A stretch of DNA of 33,991 bases. It comes from a virus. The position numbers and the translations under genes were made by a program. This document shows positions 1 to 8,167 of the stretch, piece after piece. Where the stretch lies: positions 1 through 33,991 of the IMG/VR virus record IMGVR_UViG_3300009684_000093. One strand, given 5' to 3'. Each line of letters starts with the position of its first letter. Positions within the stretch are counted from its first letter, which is position 1. The notes under the pieces are model-generated. The model worked only from the letters and a program-made list of their open reading frames with translations. It was not told where the DNA came from and searched no databases.

Positions 1-1332
1 CGCCACGAGGTGGACAAGAAGGGCGAGGGCTGGGGCAAGGATTCTGCCGGGTATATCGCTTGGCTCCTGTGGGGTGGCGATGCCGGCAAGGCCTGGGCCG
101 ACCGCAAGAGCAAGGAACTTGACCGCAAGGAGGACAAGACCGTGAATAGCAAGGCATCGCACAGCGTGCAGGATGACGGCGAGAAGATCAAGATTGAGCG
201 CGTGGAGTTGTTCATGGCGTTCGACCCGGCCATTGACGATGGTGAGGCCGACCCGGAGCTGAAGCGGTTCAACAACGAGCGCCTGAAGTCCATCGTCCGC
301 GCCACCCGCGCCCACATGGCGCGTGGCTCCTTCCCCCAGGTCGTAGTCATGCACGAGAAGAACGGGGACGAGCCGAAGAGCGCCGTTGGCAGAATTCCTT
401 CGATCAATTACGAAGAACGCAATGGCATCGGTTACATTGTGGGAGACATGGAGGTGAACAAGCCCATCTTCGACAGCCTCATTGCAACCAACGCGTTCCC
501 GCGTCGGTCGGCAGAGATTTGGGCTGAATCGAACCACCTGTCGGAAGTGGCCCTGCTGGGCCGCGAGACCCCGCGCCGGCCGCTGCCTGATACCCACTTC
601 GCCCGCGAGGGGAAGAAGATCACTTGTTCCAAGTCAAACTTCGACCTCGCCGGGGTCGGAGGCGGACTCAACACCTTTGTCCCGGCGACCACCAAGGAGG
701 AAGCCTCAATGGCATCCAACGATTACCGCGAAGAGCTTGAGGCGATGAAGTGCGCCATCGGCGAACTCGCTGACATGATGAAGAAGAAGTTCGGTGAGGA
801 CGAGTCCGAGGACGAGAAGGACGAGATGTCCGCCGAGACCATGGAAGACATGGACTATAAGGACGAGAACGCCGAGGACGGCGTCCACATCGACATCGGT
901 TCGCACGAGGGTGCGCCGGATTCGGTGGACATCGAAGAGGAAGAGGCCATGCCCGTGGTCGCTGCCCGTTCGACCTACTCGCTGCGTTCGGAGAACGCCC
1001 GCCTGAAGTCCCGCATGGAACGCCTCGAGGCCGAGATTCGCCGCGAGAAGTTCTCCCGCGAGATCGACATCCTCGAGCAGGACGGCTACCGCATCCCCGA
1101 GTCGCAGCGCGACAACCTGATGACCCAGCTCCAGGCCAGCCGCGACCCGGTTGCCCTGCTTGAGTCGTGGCGTTCCCTGTTCTCCCGTGATCCCATCGGT
1201 GCGAAGATTGACATGAGCCGTGCGGCCATGCCGAAGACCGTCAGCGGTGGCGACATCTCCCAGTTGGTCAAGGAATTCGCCGGCAAGCCGGAAGAGTTCG
1301 CCAAGGCCATCAACTCCCGCATCAAGCGTTAA
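1..1332 (+). CDS. Head maturation protease fused to scaffold domain (C-terminal part; gene continues from the right end of the window)
   Basis: The frame is open from base 1 (Arg-His-Glu-Val-Asp-Lys), so the start lies outside; a GTG at base 10 is not the real start. Numbering from that GTG, residues 1-32 carry a conserved phage segment ending in WLLWGGDAGKAWA. Residues 60-205 look like a prohead protease of the Mu gpI/S78 type: a candidate catalytic His in VVMHEK (H115), followed by GRI, a candidate Ser in RRSAEI (S167), then EVALLG. Residues 255-315 are strongly acidic and 325-352 form a likely coiled coil, as in scaffolds. The protein should cleave and shape the procapsid. The peptide VGGGLNTFVP (216-225), between the protease and scaffold parts, recurs at the capsid N-terminus. 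The gene lies just upstream of cement and capsid genes, as expected. The catalytic residues are inferred from family pattern. Confidence 0.8.
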   Translation, partial: RHEVDKKGEGWGKDSAGYIAWLLWGGDAGKAWADRKSKELDRKEDKTVNSKASHSVQDDGEKIKIERVELFMAFDPAIDDGEADPELKRFNNERLKSIVRATRAHMARGSFPQVVVMHEKNGDEPKSAVGRIPSINYEERNGIGYIVGDMEVNKPIFDSLIATNAFPRRSAEIWAESNHLSEVALLGRETPRRPLPDTHFAREGKKITCSKSNFDLAGVGGGLNTFVPATTKEEASMASNDYREELEAMKCAIGELADMMKKKFGEDESEDEKDEMSAETMEDMDYKDENAEDGVHIDIGSHEGAPDSVDIEEEEAMPVVAARSTYSLRSENARLKSRMERLEAEIRREKFSREIDILEQDGYRIPESQRDNLMTQLQASRDPVALLESWRSLFSRDPIGAKIDMSRAAMPKTVSGGDISQLVKEFAGKPEEFAKAINSRIKR

Positions 1333-1353
1333 TCGCAGAAGGACATTACAGAA

Positions 1354-1743
1354 ATGCTTCAGTTCTCCCCCAATCTCGTTGCCAGCGGCGACATCAACCC
1401 CTACGCCATCGTGAAGATGTCCACCACGGCATTCACGGGTTCGGCCTCCACCGCGGCTGCTGATTACGTTGTCGGCGCTGCTGACGGTTCGACTCGTCGT
1501 TTCGACTCCGCGCTCCACGCGGCTGCCGGCGACCCGATCAGCCTCCAGCCGTCCAACTGCGTGCAGCTCAAGTGCAACGGCTCCACCGCCATTGCCGCTG
1601 GTGATGCCGTCAAGGCAACCACCGCTGGCGCTGCCGTGGCAACCACCACTTCGGGTGATGTTCCCTTGTTCGTTGCTCTTGAGGCCGCGTCGGTTGGCGC
1701 GATCTTCTGGGCTTACCGTCTCCCCGCCACCAAGGCGATCTGA
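1354..1743 (+). CDS. Capsid cement/decoration protein (DUF2190-like)
   Basis: A 129-residue Ala/Gly/Thr-rich protein between protease/scaffold and major capsid, the usual place for a head decoration protein. It has the pattern VVGAADGSTRRFDS, VQL, an Ile-x-Ala-Gly-Asp stretch and a C-terminal IFWAYR. The same pattern occurs in the genes at 31764 and at the N-terminus of the gene at 32154, so this is one of three paralogous domains. It probably binds the outside of the capsid shell and stabilises it. The family assignment (cement, DUF2190-like) is from composition, the AGD motif and gene position. Confidence 0.7.
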   Translation: MLQFSPNLVASGDINPYAIVKMSTTAFTGSASTAAADYVVGAADGSTRRFDSALHAAAGDPISLQPSNCVQLKCNGSTAIAAGDAVKATTAGAAVATTTSGDVPLFVALEAASVGAIFWAYRLPATKAI

Positions 1744-1768
1744 TCCCTGACCCTAAGGAGGTCTTACC

Positions 1769-2818
1769 ATGAGTTATGTCGCAGTCGGTGGCGGACTGAA
1801 TACGTTCGTCCCCTCCACCAATGCCCTTGCAACGGGCGCTCTCCAGGTTGAATTCACCCGTGCGGTGAACACCTTCCCCATCACAAAGTACGCGCAGATC
1901 GTTCCCACGCAGCAGATGACGGGCTACTACCTCCGTCTTGACTCGGACGACAACGTCCGCGTGACTGATGTGAACGAGTTCGCTTGGCCCCTGGGCAACG
2001 ACCGCCCGGTCGGCAAGATGAACCAGCACGACTTCGTGTCGTTCACCGCTGCCCGCTACGCCTACCCGTTCTACATCCCGAACGAGACCGTGAAGCAGGC
2101 CGCGTGGGACGTTGTCGCCCAGCACGCTCGTGCGAAGGCGCAGCTCGCCATGACGGCGCGCTCGATGCGTACCGCGACCGCCCTGACCAATACGGCGGCC
2201 GTCAATGCGTTCACCGCAGTCGGCAACTACTTTGCAACGGGTACGGCTTCGGCTGCTGGTGGCCCGTGGACGAGTGCTGGTAGCCCGGACAACCGCATTC
2301 AGAAGGGCATTCAGCAGGCTCTCCAGCGCATTTCGCTTGCCACGGGCGGCGCGGTGCGTGGTGAGACTGACATCATGATGGTCATTTCCCCGACCATTGC
2401 GAATGCTCTTTCGCAGACTTCGGAAGTTCGTGACTACGTCAAGAACTACCCGGCTGCTCTGCCCTTCCTCCAGGGTGCGGACACGTTCGCCAAGTACGGC
2501 CTCCCTCCGAACCTCTTCGGCGTGCAGGTCGTGGTCGATGACAGCGTGAAGGTCACCACCCGCAAGGGTGCTTCCAGCACCACTCGTTCGTTCGTCTACG
2601 GCAACTCGGCGATCTTCGTGAGCCGTCCGGGTGGCCTGGTGGGCGTGGAAGGTTCCACTTCGTTCTCTACCTGTCAGATTTTCGCCTTTGAGGACATGAC
2701 GGTTGAGAACTGGGACGATCCGCGTGATCGTCGCATTGAAGGCCGCGTGATTGACAACAGCACCTCGGAACTGGTTGCTCCGGTGTCCGGCTTCCTGGTT
2801 GCTGATATCACGAGCTGA
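1769..2818 (+). CDS. Major capsid protein
   Basis: 349 residues, directly after the protease/scaffold and cement genes, with a near-perfect Shine-Dalgarno (AAGGAGGTC) about 7 bases before the ATG, consistent with very high expression. The body has the mixed pattern of HK97-type capsids: a conserved stretch around residues 85-105 (HDFVSFTAARYAYPFYIP), a long helix at about 108-135 and a central beta-rich domain. No catalytic motif is present. Residues 6-15 (VGGGLNTFVP) are identical to a peptide in the protease/scaffold gene. The HK97 fold is inferred from context and size. Confidence 0.85.
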   Translation: MSYVAVGGGLNTFVPSTNALATGALQVEFTRAVNTFPITKYAQIVPTQQMTGYYLRLDSDDNVRVTDVNEFAWPLGNDRPVGKMNQHDFVSFTAARYAYPFYIPNETVKQAAWDVVAQHARAKAQLAMTARSMRTATALTNTAAVNAFTAVGNYFATGTASAAGGPWTSAGSPDNRIQKGIQQALQRISLATGGAVRGETDIMMVISPTIANALSQTSEVRDYVKNYPAALPFLQGADTFAKYGLPPNLFGVQVVVDDSVKVTTRKGASSTTRSFVYGNSAIFVSRPGGLVGVEGSTSFSTCQIFAFEDMTVENWDDPRDRRIEGRVIDNSTSELVAPVSGFLVADITS

Positions 2819-2838
2819 CGTTCGTTCGCCACAGTCAT

Positions 2839-2870
2839 GGGGGGGCAGGAGTTTCGATTCCTGCCCCCCC
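2839..2870 (+). terminator. Strong stem-loop after the capsid gene
   Basis: A perfect 12-bp stem (2839-2850 with 2859-2870) and an 8-base loop, just after the capsid stop codon. No T-run follows, so it may act as an mRNA 3' stabiliser or processing site that favours capsid mRNA over downstream genes, rather than a full terminator. The GTTTCGATTCC string resembles a tRNA T-arm, but no other tRNA part is present. Confidence 0.7.
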
Positions 2871-2891
2871 GTGTTCGCATAAGGGGACACC

Positions 2892-3386
2892 ATGCCACAG
2901 TACGCCGGCTATGCGGAACTTGAGTCATCGCTTGATGCCAACATCATCGCGCAGCTCTCAAGCGATACGGGCAGCAACAACCCCGGCGCGAACTGCCTCG
3001 TGGACACCATCCTGCAACGCGCCAGCAGCGTGGTGCAAGCGTATGCCCGCGTAGGGAACATCTACACGGACACCGACCTGAACGCGCTGGCGACCGCCAA
3101 TGACGGCCTCCTCGTGATGCTGACGGTGGACCTAGCAACTGAGATGCTGTTCCAGCGCCGCGCCATGAAGATAACCCCGGCCGTGGAGGCGCGGGTGACC
3201 CAGGCCCGTGCCATGCTCGAGGCGCTGCGGGACGGCAAGATGATCTTCGGAGCGGTGGCCAAGGCCGCCGATGCCGGCGTGGGTGAGGTGGCCGTTGTGC
3301 CGATCAACAATCTCGCCTGGTACAACAACGTGAGCAGCAGCGCGTTCTTCCGTCCTCGCGCCACCAGCATCTACCGGGGCGGCTAA
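2892..3386 (+). CDS. Head-tail connector protein
   Basis: 164 residues, first gene after the capsid. A helical N-terminal half (about residues 8-105) and a short C-terminal tail match the general look of gp6/DUF1320-type adaptor proteins that sit below the portal. It is preceded by GGGGAC and overlaps the next gene by one base (TAATG). I recognise it by position and helix pattern rather than by a diagnostic motif, so the exact family is open. Confidence 0.55.
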   Translation: MPQYAGYAELESSLDANIIAQLSSDTGSNNPGANCLVDTILQRASSVVQAYARVGNIYTDTDLNALATANDGLLVMLTVDLATEMLFQRRAMKITPAVEARVTQARAMLEALRDGKMIFGAVAKAADAGVGEVAVVPINNLAWYNNVSSSAFFRPRATSIYRGG

Positions 3387-4072
3387 TGGCATCCGACTGG
3401 GGCAAGCGCGTTGCCAAGGCGCTGCGCGACCCCGCGGTGGTCAACGGTATCGCCACGCTTGTAGGCCGCTACGCGAAGCAGCACATTGCAACGAGCCGCG
3501 GCCGGGACGAAAACGGCGGGGAAACGGCCTTGCAGCCCTTGGCGGCCGTGAAGGGCGAATACTGGACTACGAGCAAGCCGAAGGACTCCGCGGCCATCAA
3601 GGCCACGCGGGAAACGGTCGTGGTTCGACAGCGCAAGATGAAGAACGGCAAGACCGTGGCGAAGCCCACGACGGTCAAGGAATACCTCGTCACAGGCGAG
3701 TCGTACCGCGCCGGCGGGAAGCCCCTGCGCGACACCGGGCAGATGATGCGGGAGATGAACGCAAAGGGGCAGACAGGCGGCAACGGCGTTTCGATCATCC
3801 TGTACGGCCCGCTGCACGCCATCTTCCACGAGCTTGGGTTTGAGACCAGCGGCCCCAACTACATCCCGCTGACGCGCAAGGGCAAGCGGTCGCACGCTAC
3901 AGGCCGAAACCCGACCAAGGAGGGCTTGGTGCGCGGCAAGGACTTCGTGATGGCTTGGCAGGGCGTGACCGTCCCCAAGCGACCGTTTATGATTCCTACC
4001 AACGATGAATGGGAAGAGATCGGAAAGTCGATTAGACTAGGCCTCGCCCGAATCCTGAAAGGAAGAAGCTGA
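3386..4072 (+). CDS. Virion morphogenesis / tail completion protein (Mu gpG-like)
   Basis: 228 residues with the features of the phage virion morphogenesis family: LRDTGQMMREM near residues 112-122, a central HAIFHELGFE near 142-151, and a late PKRPFMIPTNDE (about 198-209) before a C-terminal amphipathic helix. Members join head and tail or finish the tail end. It is basic, sits between the connector and the tail tube, and overlaps both neighbours by one base, implying translational coupling. Confidence 0.65.
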   Translation: MASDWGKRVAKALRDPAVVNGIATLVGRYAKQHIATSRGRDENGGETALQPLAAVKGEYWTTSKPKDSAAIKATRETVVVRQRKMKNGKTVAKPTTVKEYLVTGESYRAGGKPLRDTGQMMREMNAKGQTGGNGVSIILYGPLHAIFHELGFETSGPNYIPLTRKGKRSHATGRNPTKEGLVRGKDFVMAWQGVTVPKRPFMIPTNDEWEEIGKSIRLGLARILKGRS

Positions 4073-4563
4073 TGGCTACCGCAATTTTCGTCGCAGGCCC
4101 AACCAAGATCCAGGTGAACCTCGGATCTGGCTACGTTGACCTCGGGTATACCGACAACGACAGCCTCCCGCAGATTACCTACACCGACAACGTCCACGAG
4201 ATCAAGACCGTGGCCTCGGGCGCTGTCCCGGAAGAAATGGTTCTTCAGAACACCACCGCGGTCATCTCCTGCACCCTGGTCAAGTGGGACGCGGCCAACC
4301 TGACGGCCTTGGCCGTGCGGGAGCGCGGCGCGGAATACACCACTACGGTGGGCCGCCTGCTCATCAACGGCAGCGGCACGTTCGGGGTGAAGATCCTGCC
4401 CCTGACGGCTGGCAAGACCTCGTACACGTTCGCAACGTGCATGATCATGGGTGATGCCATCAACCACAGCAACTTCGGCAACGTGGAGCAGCGTCTTGGG
4501 CTGACCTTCAAGGCGATCCCGACCCCGTCCACCAACATTCTTGCCACCTCGGCTACCACATGA
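4072..4563 (+). CDS. Major tail tube protein
   Basis: 163 residues, mostly beta strand with regular hydroxyl residues, starting MATAIFVAGPTKIQV. It lies between the tail completion gene and the paired tail assembly chaperones, the canonical position of the tail tube gene. GGAAGAAG precedes the ATG. It overlaps the next gene by four bases (ATGA). The identification rests on gene order, size and beta pattern. Confidence 0.65.
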   Translation: MATAIFVAGPTKIQVNLGSGYVDLGYTDNDSLPQITYTDNVHEIKTVASGAVPEEMVLQNTTAVISCTLVKWDAANLTALAVRERGAEYTTTVGRLLINGSGTFGVKILPLTAGKTSYTFATCMIMGDAINHSNFGNVEQRLGLTFKAIPTPSTNILATSATT

Positions 4564-4823
4564 TCGACCTGAACGAAGAAAATGACCCGATGCTGTTTCG
4601 CGTCACCATCCCCACGGGCGCGCTCGTGATCCAATGGAACGAGCTGGTGGCCTCCGTGCAGAAGCGCAGCATTGCTGGCGGCGAACAGCCGACCGTGGCC
4701 GACATTGCCAACGCGATCCGGGCCGTGGCGCGCACCCCTGAGGTGGCCCAGCAGGCTGCCGACGAAGTGCTGTTCGCGGTCTTTGCCCGATTGGGCAAGG
4801 CGGTACAGAACGCGGGAAACTGA
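4560..4823 (+). CDS. Tail assembly chaperone, short (G-like) form
   Basis: 87 residues, starting in an ATGA overlap with the tail tube gene. The first 30 residues look like a small beta unit (LFRVTIPTGALVIQW) and the rest is helical (ADIANAIRAVARTPEVAQQAADEVLFAVFARLG). The stop codon TGA at 4821 directly follows the slippery heptamer GGGAAAC, whose codon phase (G GGA AAC) is right for -1 slippage. The chaperone keeps the tape measure soluble during tail assembly. The arrangement matches lambda G/GT. Confidence 0.75.
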   Translation: MIDLNEENDPMLFRVTIPTGALVIQWNELVASVQKRSIAGGEQPTVADIANAIRAVARTPEVAQQAADEVLFAVFARLGKAVQNAGN

Positions 4824-4867
4824 CACGGGAGGCCGCCGTGTTCTTGGCGACCTATGGGCGGCCTCCC
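4814..4867 (+). promoter_or_regulatory. Programmed -1 ribosomal frameshift signal
   Basis: The slippery heptamer GGGAAAC at 4814-4820 is in the zero-frame phase G GGA AAC and is followed immediately by the zero-frame stop TGA. After a 6-base spacer comes a perfect 11-bp stem: 4827-4837 pairs with 4857-4867 around a 19-base loop. A -1 slip continues from 4820 as Leu-Thr-Arg-Glu-Ala-Ala and runs without a stop to 5074. Heptamer, spacer and stem are all read directly; function is inferred from the lambda G/GT system. Confidence 0.85.
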
Positions 4868-5074
4868 ACCGACTTTGACCCGGAGACTGCTATGGGCCTC
4901 GCGCAAAACATTCCCATGATTGAGGCGAGGCAGAGCATCGTTCAGGCACGGGCCATCGCTATGGCGTTGGGATCGGCAGAGGTGGCGCAGCAGACGGTGG
5001 CGCTGGCTACCGGGGATGCCGACCTCGCTTTCCGTATCCGCATGAATCTCGAGCATCAGAAGGCGGTGGGCTGA
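4838..5074 (+). CDS. Tail assembly chaperone, frameshifted (T-like) extension
   Basis: This frame is -1 relative to the gene at 4560 and is open back through the slippery site, so the likely product is a fusion of about 171 residues spanning 4560-5074. The GTG at 4838 lies inside the frameshift stem-loop and has no convincing ribosome site, so independent translation is unlikely. The extension adds VFLATYGRPPTDFDPETA and a helical tail. In lambda the T part contacts the tail tube while the G part holds the tape measure. Confidence 0.75.
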   Translation: MFLATYGRPPTDFDPETAMGLAQNIPMIEARQSIVQARAIAMALGSAEVAQQTVALATGDADLAFRIRMNLEHQKAVG

Positions 5075-5526
5075 TGGCTACGCAGAACGCAGCGGTGTGG
5101 AACGCGCTCCTGACCGAGATTGCCAACTGGATGGTGACCGAGGGCTACGGCAGCGCCGTGTACCTGTCTGAGCGGCCGAGTGATGAGACCATTTCGCAGT
5201 ACGCGGTACAGGTGATCCCAGGCGGTGACACCGCGCTGCATTGGCGGTCGGGCGTGGGCTTGCAGGAAGCCAAGATTGACATCATTGTGTGGTGGCGCGG
5301 CCTTCTTGACCCAGTCAACCGGGCCACGGAGCGCATCTCCGGTTCCAACGGCATTGAGCAATTCATCGACGGGCTGCGGACGTTGCTCAATCAGAACGAC
5401 CTCAACGGCATCCTCACCATCGCGCTGACCTGGCGCAACGGCGGTCAGGTTGAGCCGGCCGAGGACTTGGTTGGCTGGATGCGCGGCACGGAGACCTTCG
5501 TATGCGCCTTTGAGAACGGACTGTAA
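5074..5526 (+). CDS. Minor tail protein, possible tail terminator
   Basis: 150 residues, overlapping the previous stop by one base (TGATG). It alternates helix and strand (AVWNALLTEIANWMVTEGYG, then IDIIVWWRGLL) and ends with a beta-rich segment. Size and style are compatible with a tail terminator (gpU-like), but that gene usually lies before the tube gene, so the location after the chaperones is unusual. The product is placed in the tail module with confidence; its exact role is not settled. Confidence 0.45.
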   Translation: MATQNAAVWNALLTEIANWMVTEGYGSAVYLSERPSDETISQYAVQVIPGGDTALHWRSGVGLQEAKIDIIVWWRGLLDPVNRATERISGSNGIEQFIDGLRTLLNQNDLNGILTIALTWRNGGQVEPAEDLVGWMRGTETFVCAFENGL

Positions 5527-5528
5527 CC

Positions 5529-6335
5529 ATGCAAGACCTTGGACGCATCGTCATCGACATCAACGAGAAGGGCAGCGGTGGCGAAACCGAAGGCATTAGC
5601 GGTATGGCAAAGGCTGGCGGTACTGCTACTGCTGCGGCTGAAGAGCTTGGCATGGCGGCAAACACGGTTGCCATGATTGGGGAATTGTCGGTTGTAGCCG
5701 CAGGAATCGGCGCTGCATTCGGGGCGCTTTACAAGGCTTCGGTGGAAGTTGGAAAGGCTCTTCTCGCTCTCAATCGGTTTGTTCTTGAGGTAGCAAATGA
5801 TCTGCGCGACTACAGCCCAGGCATCCAGCTTGCCGAGATGCAGAATCAGATTGCGATGGTGGCAACACGTTTCCGAAATGGAATGCAATACGGTGGCGCT
5901 ATCGGAGCGCAGATGATGGAAGTGGGTCGCATTGAGCGTGCTTTCGTAGAATTGAAATCGGCGCTTGGCGCTATTGGTGCAATTTTCCTCCGTCCCATCA
6001 CCAAGATGGTGGCTGACATGGCGGAAGTAATGCGCGATTACATTCCCAAGCTCTTTGATTTGGCCGCCAACATCGCCATGATTATTTCAACGGTGCTAAA
6101 CAGCATCGCGCAAGATTTGACAAAACTGTATTCCTTCCTTCCCGGAGTTAGCCCTGGGTTGTTTGGATCTGCGGTTGGCGGGAATCTTGTTCTGTCCGTT
6201 TGGGCGCAGAAATTTGCCGATATGGCAACTTCTCTTCGCGCTATCAAGCGCAACACCGATCCCAAGATTGACTACGGCGCGTTGAATCAGCCGTTCCTTG
6301 CCGATCTCAAGCTCATGGGCATGAAAGGAATCTGA
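5529..6335 (+). CDS. Short tape measure protein candidate
   Basis: 268 residues in the tape-measure position, directly before the distal tail genes. It is almost all helix, with hydrophobic stretches at about 45-80, 140-160 and 165-190 as in the membrane-active part of tape measures, and many Ala, Met and Gly residues. No peptidase or lysozyme domain is visible. At about 0.15 nm per residue a ruler this long would give a tail near 40 nm, very short for a siphovirus. The gene is visibly richer in A and T at third positions than its neighbours. Another minor tail role is possible. Confidence 0.5.
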   Translation: MQDLGRIVIDINEKGSGGETEGISGMAKAGGTATAAAEELGMAANTVAMIGELSVVAAGIGAAFGALYKASVEVGKALLALNRFVLEVANDLRDYSPGIQLAEMQNQIAMVATRFRNGMQYGGAIGAQMMEVGRIERAFVELKSALGAIGAIFLRPITKMVADMAEVMRDYIPKLFDLAANIAMIISTVLNSIAQDLTKLYSFLPGVSPGLFGSAVGGNLVLSVWAQKFADMATSLRAIKRNTDPKIDYGALNQPFLADLKLMGMKGI

Positions 6336-8167
6336 TGTCTACCAACGGCAATACATGGGTGGCGTTCAAGCTGGGCGACAACACGTTCACGCTTCCGTAT
6401 GCCAACATCACCTCGTGGGATGCGCGTGCGATCTACGCGGAGGACGGCTACACGCAGATCCGATACGAGACCACCATCTCAGGGTCCGCGCTTGTGTCCT
6501 ACGGAACTTCGACCTACACCACGCTTGCCAACCTCACCAAGAAGGAGCCGGGGCGCGTTGACGAGGTCAAGATTTGGGTGACGGCAGACGGCGCAACCGA
6601 AGCGGTCTACGAGTCCTCCGGGCCGGATGCGCTGCGCGGCCCCCTGATGTCCATGACCGTCACGGAAATCAGCGGCCGGCAGGCGGCGATGATCACGTTC
6701 ACCATCGTAGGAAATGCGATGGCCGAGCCGGACGATTGCCCGATTGTGTCCCATCGGTGGGTGCAGTCGTTCACGCTTGATGCCGCAGGACACATGACGC
6801 GCACGGTCACGGGCAGCATCGTGCTTGACCTATCCAACGGGAACACCGATACCGCCTACGCTCAAAACAACACAAGCGGTCAGGTCAACGGCAAAGCGCC
6901 TTGGGCCGACCTGTTCCGCAAGGCCATCCTGCCGACCCGTCCGCCGGACAGCAGCATTTGGCGGCGCGAGTCGCAGACGTTTGCCTACAACGAAAGCGGC
7001 AACTCGCTCATCTATACCATTGTTGATACCCAGGCGCGCATCAAGCTGCCCGACAGCGCGCTCACGGGAAACTGCGATTTCACCTACGAGCGTTCCCGTA
7101 CCGACCTGACCTTTGCCACCCTGCGGTTCAACTGCGACCTCGAGGGGCCAATCAATGGCGATGTCCGTCACATGATGTGGGCAGCCGTGGTGCTGGCGCA
7201 AACCCGCATTCCGTTCCGCTCGTCGCAGCTTGACCGCATTGTGTTCTCTGAGCAGGAGATGATGACGCGTGCCAAGGTGCGCGTGGAGATTCAGGCGCGG
7301 TGCTACGCCTTTGCCGGCGATCCAACGCCCTCCACCACGCTCCCGCCCGTTCCGCTTGCCAACCTCATCGGCCAATTCTTCACGGTCACGCGGACATGCC
7401 CTGAATACCCGGATTCCTATGGTGGAACTACGGGTATTGCGTCTGTCCCGCATTGGTACAACAACAGCCTGTCGGCCAAGACTCCGGGTGTTGCAAGCAC
7501 TCTTCCCGTGGCCGAAGTCATCACGGCGATCACCGCCTATTGCACTCCTGGCACTCCGACCACCTCAATGGTGGCCCCGGATACCAACTTTGACGATGCC
7601 AATACGGCGATGAATCAGGGGCCGTTTGCCACGCTGCCGCGCATGACCAACAACGCGGCCAACCAGCCCGCTGGCGTGGAGCGGTCGCAGACGGTCACGA
7701 GCGTCTATACCGAAACGAAGATGCACCGCCTTCAAACCCTCTACACGCAGGGTTCGGACTTCGTGTTCCAGGCGGGCAAGGCAAGCACGGTCCTTGAGGA
7801 AGTCACCACGGTCAAGGGGGTCAACACCCCGCCGCAGCGCATCTTCCGACCGATTCCATCGGGCTTCGTGGTAGTCAAGGACGATTGGAAGGTCAACTTC
7901 GGCGATGTCGATACGGGTGGCCAGCGCACGTTCATCGGGGTGTATACCCGCACCCTGAAGTCCTATGACGGCGGTGGCGCAACGAGCAACGGGTACAGCA
8001 CCGTGTCCGGCCGCCGGCAATGGTGGTCACCCACGCAGACGGTCATTGCCCCGGCATCGCTCGGGTTCAACACCGATGTGGACGGGCAGAACACCGCCGT
8101 GTCCGTGTTTAACGCCGACACCAACGCGGCCGCGTACAACGTCGGCACGCCCCAGGACTACGCATGA
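6335..8167 (+). CDS. Large tail / baseplate protein A
   Basis: 610 residues, beta-rich throughout, with many Thr, Ser and Asn and no transmembrane segment. It begins with a strand-rich domain (STNGNTWVAFKLGDNTFTL) typical of tail-tip proteins that bind below the tape measure. It starts on the stop of the previous gene and overlaps the next by four bases. I do not recognise a catalytic motif. Position suggests a distal tail or baseplate-hub component. Confidence 0.5.
   Translation: MSTNGNTWVAFKLGDNTFTLPYANITSWDARAIYAEDGYTQIRYETTISGSALVSYGTSTYTTLANLTKKEPGRVDEVKIWVTADGATEAVYESSGPDALRGPLMSMTVTEISGRQAAMITFTIVGNAMAEPDDCPIVSHRWVQSFTLDAAGHMTRTVTGSIVLDLSNGNTDTAYAQNNTSGQVNGKAPWADLFRKAILPTRPPDSSIWRRESQTFAYNESGNSLIYTIVDTQARIKLPDSALTGNCDFTYERSRTDLTFATLRFNCDLEGPINGDVRHMMWAAVVLAQTRIPFRSSQLDRIVFSEQEMMTRAKVRVEIQARCYAFAGDPTPSTTLPPVPLANLIGQFFTVTRTCPEYPDSYGGTTGIASVPHWYNNSLSAKTPGVASTLPVAEVITAITAYCTPGTPTTSMVAPDTNFDDANTAMNQGPFATLPRMTNNAANQPAGVERSQTVTSVYTETKMHRLQTLYTQGSDFVFQAGKASTVLEEVTTVKGVNTPPQRIFRPIPSGFVVVKDDWKVNFGDVDTGGQRTFIGVYTRTLKSYDGGGATSNGYSTVSGRRQWWSPTQTVIAPASLGFNTDVDGQNTAVSVFNADTNAAAYNVGTPQDYA

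Noticed and set aside
706-1518. Long minus-strand frames opposite the protease and capsid genes (also 1610-2893)
   Set aside because: Shadow frames of GC-rich coding DNA: His/Arg/Val-rich, no ribosome sites, opposite strongly supported genes.
2839-2870. T-arm-like string suggesting a tRNA after the capsid gene
   Set aside because: Only the T-loop-like string is present inside a perfect 12-bp hairpin; no acceptor, D or anticodon arms can be drawn.
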